From assembly GCA_963829965.1 (NCBI GenBank), contig CAWHLK010000044.1:62001-126000 (forward strand): a DNA stretch of 64,000 bases, in the 5' to 3' direction. Shown piece by piece: positions 56,690 through 64,000 of the stretch (its first letter is position 1; each line of letters opens with the position of its first letter). This stretch comes from DASXZH01 sp963829965. GTDB lineage: Bacteria; Armatimonadota; Fimbriimonadia; Fimbriimonadales; Fimbriimonadaceae. Below the pieces are notes generated by a model that saw nothing but the letters and a program-made list of their open reading frames with translations, was not told the DNA's origin and made no database searches. A program made the position numbers and the translations under genes.

Positions 56690-57769
56690 CTAAGGAATAG
56701 CGGTTGACGTCAAGATATAAGCGCCGAGGCTTGTATCTTCATGCCCGTTGGTGTACTGCGTGCCGCTTGCGTCGATCGTTCCTGCAGTGTCACAAAAAAG
56801 ATCGTAAGATGCGTTTCCCTTCGCGTTTGCGGAGGTGGCGACCACATGCGAGCGCGCAACTGAGGTGATTCCGGAAACAAAACCGTTAACCACGGAGCCC
56901 GAGACATCGATAATGCCCCCTTCATTCGCCCAAACGCCATAGTTGCCATTGCCGCTCAAGTTTGAGTTCTGCGCCTCAATATGCCCGCCCCGGTCGGCAT
57001 ATAGGCAGCAGAAAGTATTTGCCAGGGCTCCATTGAAATCATATTCCTGAGTGAAATTGATATCACCGCCGGACTCAGCCACACAAGCGTAGTTTGGAGA
57101 CGCCAGGGCGACCGAGATTCCCGGCAATATTGCTCCCCCGGACTCGGCATGCAATCCATTATTGAAGCCCTCTATAGCGATTCCGCTTAGACTCCCAAGG
57201 GAAGCGTTGCTCTTGACGTGAATTCCGTCGCCATCGGTGGGCGTTCCGGTAATCATCATGTTGGAAACACTGCCAAGCGCATGGCCGGTATCCAGGTCGA
57301 TGCCATCGGTTCCGTTGGGGAACGTCAGCGAAATGTTGCTTGCGTTGTCCCCAATAATCGAAATTCGGCTGCCAGAGTTGTGGTCAAGAATGAGGGGCTG
57401 GCTAAAGGATTCGGTGAACAGGCCATAGGTGGTAACGATATTCAGATGCAGATAGACCCCTTGCGCGATCGTACAGTTCTGGACGTTGGTCCATGCGGTG
57501 GTTAGGGCGGGGAAAGTCTGGCCGGCGCCGATGAGCAGCGTGGTGTTGTTGCGGACATAGTTCAGCTCCCAATTGGCATACGTCTTGGACGGGTCCAAGT
57601 AGGGTGTGGTGACTGCCTTGATGCACCGGTAGACGTTTCCGTAGTCCGTCACCATATCGCCGGCGACGTATTTGGAGGTGTTGCTCCAGACCGGCGGGTA
57701 AGACTGGGCAGAGGAGAGTTGCAGGACTCCAAGCAAACCCAGGAGAAGTGCAAAAGGTCTTTTCTTCAT
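56690..57769 (-). CDS. Secreted chitin-binding-like / right-handed beta-helix protein, intact paralogue
   Basis: This 359-aa protein has a signal peptide (KKRPFALLLGLLGVLQLSSAQ). Residues ~22-75 (YPPVWSNTSKYVAGDMVTDYGNVYRC...NWEL) have the aromatic/GD.V.Y.G..Y pattern of CBM5/12 chitin-binding modules. The rest is a series of short Gly/Asn/Ser-rich turns (GGHIEAQNSNLSG, EGGIIDVSGS) typical of parallel beta-helices such as pectate-lyase-like folds. No catalytic residues are apparent. It is the unbroken counterpart of 13006-14091, and the N-terminal modules are nearly identical. It is upstream of metY on the same strand (122-bp gap) but unrelated in function. Confidence 0.75.
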   Translation of the reverse strand: MKKRPFALLLGLLGVLQLSSAQSYPPVWSNTSKYVAGDMVTDYGNVYRCIKAVTTPYLDPSKTYANWELNYVRNNTTLLIGAGQTFPALTTAWTNVQNCTIAQGVYLHLNIVTTYGLFTESFSQPLILDHNSGSRISIIGDNASNISLTFPNGTDGIDLDTGHALGSVSNMMITGTPTDGDGIHVKSNASLGSLSGIAIEGFNNGLHAESGGAILPGISVALASPNYACVAESGGDINFTQEYDFNGALANTFCCLYADRGGHIEAQNSNLSGNGNYGVWANEGGIIDVSGSVVNGFVSGITSVARSHVVATSANAKGNASYDLFCDTAGTIDASGTQYTNGHEDTSLGAYILTSTAIP

Positions 57770-58007
57770 CTTCTTATTGTAGTCGGGATCTGTACAAAGC
57801 CCCGGGGCAGCAAATTGCCCAGCTAGTTCGATTCCTCGCCATTTGGTCCGTCCTACTAGCCGCCGACTTCACCACACCAGTTCCAGAATTATACTTAGCA
57901 CCTTGAAACGGACTTTCCGCTCAATGTAAGCGGCCGCGACTACAACGATTTGATCCCAGGAAAGAGGGGACGCGCCAGCCAGAGCCTGAACCCTGTAAGA
58001 TTACGGT

Positions 58008-60323
58008 ATGCGTTGGCTGTATACGTGTTCTCTTTGCTTCCTAATGGTTCCGTTGGCGATGGGACAGCAGCTTGAGCGGAAAACCCCGGACGGGACGGTG
58101 ACCGTACGCGCGGTTACGGACGATGTTATCCGAATGGATTTCCTGCCTACTGGCGTCGTGGATAGGCCAACCGAAATGCTTGACCCGAAGGGGTTGCACA
58201 ATGCGCACTCCATTGGCAAGTTTCAGGGCGATGGCTTAAAGACTAAAGACTTTACCGTCTCCGGCCAGTTGGATGAATTTCCGATCCACAGCGGTCAGAC
58301 TGAGCTGGTCGTTCAACTCTCTGCCCAGGGCCCGCTCGACATCTACTTTACTGAGGCGAATCTTTATGGCATGCGTGGGACTGCATTGGGCAAGCCTGTT
58401 GATGACCGGCTGGCGTTCAGCCAAGGACTCGTAAGAAACGCGGGGGCACCAGTCTCAGCTGGTGCTCAAGGCGATGGTGGCGCACCCGTCGTGTACACCA
58501 AGAACTGGGGCATTGCAGTCGACTCTGTCGACGGAAGTTCGATGTGAAGCCTGCTCCAGGATATGCAGGAATGCCGCCTGGGTTCATCAAATCGACCGGT
58601 CCATTTCGAACTCTTGAGTTCACCGGAGGTTCCCGAAAGAGTCTCGAAGCCTACATCGTCATCGGTCCGCCCGAGCGGACGATGGAAGTGGCCACCCAAC
58701 TCACCGGCCACCCGCCCATGCCCCCGAAATGGACTCTCGGCTTCCTAAACAGCCAGTGGGGAAGCACCGAAGACGAGATCTACCAGATCGTCGACAAATA
58801 CCGGTCGGAGCAAATCCCCCTCGACGGCTTCATCCTCGATTTCGACTACAAAGCCTGGGGCGAAGACAACTTCGGCGAGTGGCGATGGAACAGCACGAAC
58901 GGCCCCGGCGCAGTGGGAGGAACAAATTCCCGGATGGCGCAAGCGGCGAATTTCGGCAAAAAGCTACTGGACAAAGGTGTGCACCTGACCGGCATTATGA
59001 AGCCGAGAATCCTCACCCAAAACGTGGACCTCAAGCCAACCCAAGCCGCCGCCGAGGCCACAGCCCACAACTGGTGGATGCCAGGCAAAGCGCCCTATAA
59101 GGACTACTTCTCCGGCCGGCTTGCAAACGATCTCGACTTCTCCAATCCTGATCTCAGGGCCTGGTATTGGAAGCATTCCCAGCCGCTGTTTGAAACCGGC
59201 ATAGCCGCCTGGTGGAACGATGAGGCCGACCAGGGGTTTCGACAGCCTCGGCTTCTTCCACATGCAGGAGTCGCTATACGAGGGCCAACGGAGCATCTCC
59301 AACCAGCGCGTGTGGTCCCTAAACCGCAACTTCTATCTGGGGGCGCAGCGGTTTGCGTTTGGCACTTGGTCGGGCGATATCCGAACCGGGTTTGAAAACA
59401 TGGCGAACCAGCGCGTCCGCATGCTGGCCACGGTGGACCTGGACCAGCCGCACTGGAGCATGGACTCGGGCGGCTTCGGCGGGCGGCCTTCATCCGAGAA
59501 CTACGCGCGATGGATCGAGTTCGCCAGCATGGTCCCGATCATGCGCGTCCACGGCTCCCACAACCAAAAGCGCCAGCCATGGGTGTACGGCCCCGTCGCC
59601 GAAGAAGCAGCCAAGCGCGCGATCCAGTGGCGATACTCCATGTTTCCTTCGCTTTACTCTTGGGAGCACCACGCTAACTTAACCGGTGTTGGAATCGTAA
59701 GGCCGCTCTTCTGGGAGTTCCCGAATGACGAGAAATCCGCCAACGACACTGATGCCTGGATGATGGGTGACGGGCTCCTGGTCTCTCCGGTGGTGGAGCA
59801 AGGCCAGACTTCAAAGACGATCTATTTACCGCCCGGTCTCTGGTTCGATTACTCGACGGACAAGCAATACACGGGAGGGCAAGAAATCACGGTTCCGGTC
59901 GATTCTACAAACTGGCTAGACATGCCGCGGTTTGTAAGGGCGGGAACGATTTTGGCCTCCCAACCGGTGATGGAGTTCGAGAACCAATCGCCCGTGAAGG
60001 AGATCACCCTGGACATTTGGCCAGATCAAGAGCGGGCCGCAAGGTTCGAGGTTTACGACGACGACGGCTCAACCTATGCCTATGAAAAAGGGAAGTATTT
60101 CTCACAGATGGTTTCCGCTAAGATCAATTCCAAAGGCCTTTTGAGCATTGCCTTGGGTGTGCCGCAGAAAGGATACAAAACCCCTATCGGTAGCTATAAG
60201 CTGCGACTCCACACGCTCAACGGTAAAGTCTTGGGCTCGGTAGTGCCCGCCGGCCAGGCCGTGCAGTTTCTGATGAACCCGGAAGACGGCAAAATCATGG
60301 CTGACGTCAATGTGCGCGGCTAG
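58008..60323 (+). CDS. Secreted GH31 alpha-glucosidase/xylosidase-family enzyme, two frameshifts
   Basis: From ATG 58008 (signal peptide RWLYTCSLCFLMVPLAMG) the N-terminal beta-sandwich reads to about 58539, where one T is missing in GAAGTTCG. The frame then runs FDVKPAPGYAG onward into the barrel, with GFILDFDYKAWG and the nucleophile region AAWWNDEADQG. A second shift at 59237-59239 (one extra T or G in GGGGTTTCG) joins it to FDSLGFFHMQES and the rest. That includes FGTWSGDIRTGFENM, with the expected acid/base Asp, and C-terminal beta domains. The restored protein is ~772 aa, usual for GH31. The linkage specificity is unknown. A 238-bp divergent gap precedes it. Confidence 0.85.
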
Positions 60324-60376
60324 AGCCTTGCACTCCAGACGGTCTCAGGAACTTGAAACGGTAGAATGCCGTTCAC

Positions 60377-61117
60377 TTGAGCGTGTCTTATCTCGCCGTC
60401 GTGGTGCCGGCTTACAACGAGGAGCCGCGCATTCTGCCTAGCCTGCAGCGAATCTCCGAGTTCCTGAGCGAGCAGGACTATTCGTGGTCGGTGACCGTGG
60501 TGAGCGACGGCAGCAAGGATCGCACCAACGAGATCGTAGCGCAGTTTTGCAAAACCAACCCGTGCTTCAGGCTTCTTGCCTACGAGCCGAACCGTGGAAA
60601 AGGCTACGCGGTGAGAAAGGGCATGCTGGAAGCGGATGGCGAGCTCATCCTTTTCTCGGACGCCGACCTCGCCGCCCCCATTGAAGAGATCGACAAGCTG
60701 TTAAAGCCAATCAAACAAGGCATCCCCATCGCCATCGGCAGCCGGCCGATGAAAGACAGCGAACTGGTGGTGCATCAGCCATTCTTAAGAGAGATGTTTG
60801 GAAGGATGTCCAACCTCGCCATCCAAACCCTCGGCGTAAGAGGTATTCACGACACCCAATGCGGGTTCAAGCTCTTCACCCACGATTCCGCCCAGCAGGT
60901 TTTTAGCAGATGCAAACTCAACGGATTCAGCTTCGACTTCGAAGCAATGATGGTGGCCCACGATCTTGGCCTTAAAATTGCGGAGATACCGATACGCTGG
61001 GCCCACCAGGAAGGATCGAAGGTTGTGCTTTGGCGCGATGCGCCCAAGGCCCTCTTCGATTTGTTCAAACTTCGAATGATGGGCAAAAAGCGCCGTCTGG
61101 AGCCCACCTCGGAGTAA
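60377..61117 (+). CDS. Family 2 glycosyltransferase, dolichyl-phosphate-glucosyltransferase-like
   Basis: This 246-aa GT-A fold enzyme has VVVPAYNEEPRILPSL at the N-terminus, VVSDGSKDRT, the metal-binding DADLAAP and the GIHDTQCGFKLF acceptor motif. These are typical of polyprenyl-phosphate glucosyl/mannosyl transferases. It lacks transmembrane segments, so it would act on the cytoplasmic face. TTG 60377 is the longest start; GTG 60383 is also possible. The following methyltransferase begins two bases after its stop, suggesting a lipid-linked sugar/glycan operon. Confidence 0.85.
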   Translation: MSVSYLAVVVPAYNEEPRILPSLQRISEFLSEQDYSWSVTVVSDGSKDRTNEIVAQFCKTNPCFRLLAYEPNRGKGYAVRKGMLEADGELILFSDADLAAPIEEIDKLLKPIKQGIPIAIGSRPMKDSELVVHQPFLREMFGRMSNLAIQTLGVRGIHDTQCGFKLFTHDSAQQVFSRCKLNGFSFDFEAMMVAHDLGLKIAEIPIRWAHQEGSKVVLWRDAPKALFDLFKLRMMGKKRRLEPTSE

Positions 61118-61118
61118 A

Positions 61119-61843
61119 GTGCACGCCGAAGAATACGCCCGAATGCACGATCTGGAAGACCACTACTGGTGGTTCGTCGGGCGGCGTAACGTGGCCCTAA
61201 GCTCTTGCGGAAATTCAGCAAGGGCAAACCCAAGGTTCTAGACCTCGGGTGCGGCACCGGCGTGATATCCGGCGAACTAACCCAATGGGCCGAGCCGATC
61301 TCCCTGGACATGAGCGAATTGGCGCTAGCCTTCAGCAAAGACAGGGGCATTCCGACCCTGGTGCAGGCACGCGGTGAATGGCTGCCGCTTAGAACCGGCA
61401 GCGTGGACGCTGTCCTCGCGCTCGACGTTTTCGAGCACGTGGAGGACGACGGCGCCGCCCTCAAAGAGGCGTTCCGAGTTCTAAAACCGGGCGGGGTGCT
61501 CGTGCTCAGCGTGCCCGCTTTCAAGACCCGTGGGGACCGCATGACGTGGCCCTCATGCACTTCCGCCGCTACACACGCGGCCAAATGCGGGACCGTCTGC
61601 GGCAAGCCGGATTCCAAATACCAAGGCTCTCTTATTCGGCTCTTTTTCTGTTCCCCATTGTGGTTCTGATCCGGATATTAGAGAAGATGAAAAAGGGCGA
61701 AGCCCATGCCTCCCTCCCCAAAGTGCCCGGAGTGGTTCAACAAATCGCTCATCGGATTGCAGAACATGGAAGCGTCGATTATTGCGAAGTTCTCGCTTCC
61801 TTGGGGTAGCAGCGTCCTTGCTGTAGCGGAGAAGCCAAAGTAG
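61119..61843 (+). CDS. Class I SAM-dependent methyltransferase, three frameshifts
   Basis: GTG 61119 gives HAEEYARMHDLEDHYWWFVGRR, the usual N-terminus of this methyltransferase family. One base is missing at CTAAGC (61199-61200), after which LLRKFSKGKPKVLDLGCGTG carries the SAM-binding motif. One base is missing in ACCCGTGG (61527-61531), joining AFKTLWGPHDVALMHFRRYTRG. One extra G/C at 61726-61730 joins SLPKVPEWFNKSLI to the end, TAG 61843. With all three corrected the frame is exactly 242 codons. Each segment matches the family, so the gene is almost certainly real and the breaks artefacts. The substrate is unknown. It follows a glycosyltransferase. Confidence 0.8.
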
Positions 61844-61861
61844 CTCTGTCATACTTCAAGC

Positions 61862-62443
61862 GTGTTGAGCGTGGAAGGCCTCGGAAAGCGCTTCGGGATG
61901 CGCTGGGTGTTCCGCGGCATTACGTTTCAACTCACTCAGGGAGACGCGCTTATCATTCTCGGGCGAAACGGCTCGGGTAAATCGACTCTTTTGAAGCTTC
62001 TCAGCGGGCTTTCCGCACCGAGCGAGGGCCGGATCACGCTTCCCGACGGCGACCGAAGAACCACCGTCGGGCTTTCGGCTCTAGACATGTCTGCCTACGC
62101 CCACCTTACGGTAGCGGAGCATCTGAAGTTTGCGGCGACCATGCGGGGCTGCGAGCCGCGCATTGAGCCCTTACTCCAAAAGCTCGGCCTAGAAGACAGG
62201 AAGGACCAGCTTGCGTTCGAGCTGTCCACCGGCATGCGGGCTCTCGTCTTAAACTGCACTGGCCATTCAAGCAGAGCCGGCGCTGCTCTTGCTGGATGAA
62301 CCCGGCGCGGCAATGGACGCGGCAGGCAAGGCGGTAGTGGAGGAAACTGCGCGGAGCAAAAGAAGAGAGGAGTGTTGATCGTGGCGACGAACGATCCTAC
62401 AGAGCGGAGCCTGGGGAGCTTTGAACTCGAGCTGGCAAGCTGA
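61862..62443 (+). CDS. ccmA: Heme exporter ATP-binding subunit CcmA, frameshifted
   Basis: This is the ABC ATPase of the CcmABCD heme-handling system of cytochrome c maturation. GTG 61862 leads to Walker A ILGRNGSGKSTLL (~38). After the signature region LSTGMRA the frame slips at 62240-62262: at least one extra base, or two extra and one missing, which would restore RLKLALAIQAEP. Walker B LLLLDEPGAA follows, and one base is missing near 62358-62366 before GVLIVATNDP. The gene ends at TGA 62443, overlapping ccmB by 23 bp. The corrected length (~194 aa) is normal for CcmA. The identity also rests on the downstream ccmB and ccmC. Confidence 0.82.
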
Positions 62444-63095
62444 GATCCTGGCGGTCATCGCCAAGGAGTGGCGGACGGAGATCCGCACGCGCAGCGGGCT
62501 CATGGCCTCGGGGCTGTTCTCCATCGTCGCCGTTGTGGGGGTGGCATTCGCCTCCTATCAAGAAAGACTCTCACCCTCCGTGGAGTCCGGAATGCTTTGG
62601 GTGATTCTGCTCTTTTCCAGCATCGTCTCCCTGTCACGGTCTTTTGTGGCTGAAGAGGAAGCCGGCACCGCGATCATTCTCCGCCTCGTTGCCCGCGCCC
62701 ATGCGGTCTTTTGGGGGAAAGCCCTTTACAACCTCATCCAGATGCTGATTTCCGCGGTGGCGCTGTCTTTGCTGTTGTTTTTGCTCAGTAATCAAGAGGT
62801 CCGTCATTATCCGCTCTACGCCCTGGGCCTCTTGGGCGGATGCGCTTCCTTGGCAGGTGCGGTAACCTTATGCGGTGCCTTTGCCGCCCAAGCCACGAAC
62901 CGCTCTGCAATCGTGGGTGCGATTGGCATCCCCCTGCTTTTACCGCTTATCGCAATGGGAGTTGGGGCAACTCGTTACTGCCTCGGAGGCGTAGGAGCCG
63001 ATAGAGCTGTAAGTTCGGCGCTTGGTTTGGTCGTATATGTGGTCGCGATTTTTGCGGTAGGGCCCTGGTTGTTCGCCGCGGTTTGGAAAGAATGA
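62421..63095 (+). CDS. ccmB: Heme exporter membrane subunit CcmB
   Basis: This 224-aa integral membrane protein has about six hydrophobic segments after the N-terminal EILAVIAKEWRTEIRTRSGL, a hallmark of CcmB. It is the permease partner of CcmA. TTG 62421 overlaps the end of ccmA by 23 bp and its TGA overlaps the start of ccmC (ATGA), forming a tightly coupled operon. The conserved SRSFVAEEEAGT cytoplasmic loop is present. The frame is intact. Confidence 0.88.
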   Translation: MNSSWQAEILAVIAKEWRTEIRTRSGLMASGLFSIVAVVGVAFASYQERLSPSVESGMLWVILLFSSIVSLSRSFVAEEEAGTAIILRLVARAHAVFWGKALYNLIQMLISAVALSLLLFLLSNQEVRHYPLYALGLLGGCASLAGAVTLCGAFAAQATNRSAIVGAIGIPLLLPLIAMGVGATRYCLGGVGADRAVSSALGLVVYVVAIFAVGPWLFAAVWKE

Positions 63096-63865
63096 AGACG
63101 ATATTTAGGCTGGTCCTCTTCCTTGCCATCGGGAGTCTGACATGGGCTGCCTACGCCGTTCCCGATGCGCGATTGTTCATGCACCCGGATATGGCGCGCA
63201 TGATCTTCTTCCATCTCCCGTGCGCGCTGGGCTGCACCTTTTTCTTTTACTTCGGGGCATATTTGAGTGTTCGCGTTTTGATGACCCGCCGGCTTGAATG
63301 GGATGTCCGAGCCGCGGCGGCCAACGAACTGGGGATGTTCCTGGCCGTGCTCACCATGCTGACCGGCATCCTCTTCTCTCGCTATCAGTGGGGAGCTTTT
63401 TGGAGCTGGGATCCCAGGCAAACTTCGTTCCTCTTTGTGCTGCTCCTGTACAGCGCTTATTTCGTTTTACGGTCTGCCTTTGTCGATCCTGAAAAGCGCG
63501 CAGTCATTACCGCTTCCTACGCCATTTTCTGCGTGGTGCCGGCGAGCTTCTGCATTTTCGCGCTGCCCAGAATTACGGAGTTGCTCCATCCTTCCAATAC
63601 CGTCATCGACGGCGACTTGAAAGGAGCTTACGGCTGGGTGACATGGACCCTGGTGCTTTGTATTACGGTTTTTGCGTCAATGATATATCGGCTGGCAGTG
63701 CGCGCCGGCTTGCTCGAGCTTAAAATTTGGAGAACTATGGAAACTTGGAAAATCGTGTCGGCGGTCCCGCCCTTACTGGTGTGGTGCGGCCTATTCCTGT
63801 ACCTGATGAAAGTGGACCGCAGGGTCCAAAACGCTGAGAAGCGATTGAAGGATATCGAGAAATGA
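63092..63865 (+). CDS. ccmC: Heme-handling protein CcmC with a CcmD-like C-terminal tail
   Basis: This 257-aa membrane protein has the tryptophan-rich heme-binding motif WGAFWSWDPRQT and about six helices typical of CcmC. ATG 63092 overlaps the ccmB stop (ATGA); an in-frame TTG nine bases earlier is not needed. After the last CcmC-like helix the frame continues to METWKIVSAVPPLLVWCGLFLYLMKVDRRV, a single helix plus basic tail of 42 residues that matches the size and layout of CcmD. The Met (63737) is preceded by GGAGAAC. This may be a genuine ccmC-ccmD fusion, or a ccmC stop lost through an indel. Confidence 0.85.
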   Translation: MKTIFRLVLFLAIGSLTWAAYAVPDARLFMHPDMARMIFFHLPCALGCTFFFYFGAYLSVRVLMTRRLEWDVRAAAANELGMFLAVLTMLTGILFSRYQWGAFWSWDPRQTSFLFVLLLYSAYFVLRSAFVDPEKRAVITASYAIFCVVPASFCIFALPRITELLHPSNTVIDGDLKGAYGWVTWTLVLCITVFASMIYRLAVRAGLLELKIWRTMETWKIVSAVPPLLVWCGLFLYLMKVDRRVQNAEKRLKDIEK

Positions 63866-63903
63866 ATTGCCTTGGCCGTCCCACGAGTGCGGGAAACTAA
63901 CCC

Positions 63904-64000
63904 ATGATTGGCAGATTGCGCGGAACGCTTCTGGAAACCGAGGGGGGCATGGTGACCGTCGAATGCGCCGGCGTGGGCTACGAGGTACTCGTGCCGGACT
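63904..64000 (+). CDS. ruvA: Holliday junction branch-migration protein RuvA, N-terminal part only
   Basis: ATG 63904 begins MIGRLRGTLLETEGG, followed by VECAGVGYEVLVPD, the conserved first OB-fold strands of RuvA. RuvA binds four-way junctions and recruits RuvB. The gene runs off the right edge after 32 codons. It follows ccmC by 38 bp but is functionally unrelated. Confidence 0.9.
   Translation, partial: MIGRLRGTLLETEGGMVTVECAGVGYEVLVPD

Noticed and set aside
63862..63900. 12-codon ORF (MNCLGRPTSAGN) overlapping the ccmC stop, in the usual ccmD position
   Set aside because: It is too short and has no hydrophobic helix; the CcmD-like helix is instead in the C-terminus of the CcmC frame.

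Overview
The window is about 57% GC by impression and densely coded on both strands. It looks like a free-living, polysaccharide-degrading bacterium, and the gene style is reminiscent of Armatimonadota (Fimbriimonadia). That placement is an inference from three things: giant beta-propeller/Ig-like secreted proteins, BTAD/NB-ARC/TPR regulators and frequent TTG starts. No rRNA or other lineage marker is present to confirm it. I see no tRNA, rRNA, CRISPR array, insertion sequence or prophage.

Layout. 1-6250 (minus): a type III-like restriction-modification operon of methyltransferase, a PD-(D/E)XK-like third protein and a helicase/nuclease that runs off the left edge. 6424-12930: a SARP/BTAD-STAND regulator followed by a giant SBBP-propeller/Ig secreted protein. 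13006-14091: a chitin-binding-like/beta-helix protein with two frameshifts. 14215-17948: a three-gene hydroxyproline catabolic operon (deaminase, FAD oxidoreductase, 2-oxoglutarate-semialdehyde dehydrogenase). 18031-22438: a hybrid histidine kinase divergent from a MoxR-AAA/HExxH-VWA pair. 22575-23684: a TMEM175-DM13 membrane fusion. 23706-37572 (minus): secreted Ig-like proteins, a sulfotransferase, two tandem RCC1-propeller/Ig giants and a second BTAD-STAND regulator upstream of them. 37726-42755: a small orphan ORF, nitroreductase, PEP synthase and a B12/radical SAM protein. 42803-49574: a secreted esterase, a GH36-like glycosidase, a lipoprotein and a pilin-like protein with PA14/lectin-like domains. 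49622-54378: an ImuB-DnaE2 mutagenic polymerase cassette without ImuA. 54775-57769 (minus): MetY, a CoA-binding protein and an intact paralogue of the beta-helix protein. 58008-61843: GH31, a family 2 glycosyltransferase and a methyltransferase. 61862-63865: the cytochrome c heme exporter genes ccmA-ccmB-ccmC(D), then the start of ruvA.

How the genes work together. Two paralogous regulator/surface-protein modules (6424-12930 and 27161-37572) stand out. Each pairs a SARP-like STAND regulator with very large secreted propeller/Ig proteins. The intergenic DNA carries direct repeats at 11 or 22 bp spacing, the geometry SARP regulators use. The secreted glycosidases, esterase, chitin-binding-like proteins and lectin-tipped pilin fit a surface-attached polymer degrader, and the hydroxyproline genes fit use of collagen- or plant-wall-derived substrates.

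Caveat on sequence quality. At least ten genes' worth of evidence points to single-base indels, mostly in short homopolymers. Correcting them restores family-typical proteins and exact multiples of three, and three fall within one 725-bp gene. These are more likely residual indel errors in the assembly than true pseudogenes. Broken genes are therefore reported as reconstructed CDS with the frameshift sites given.
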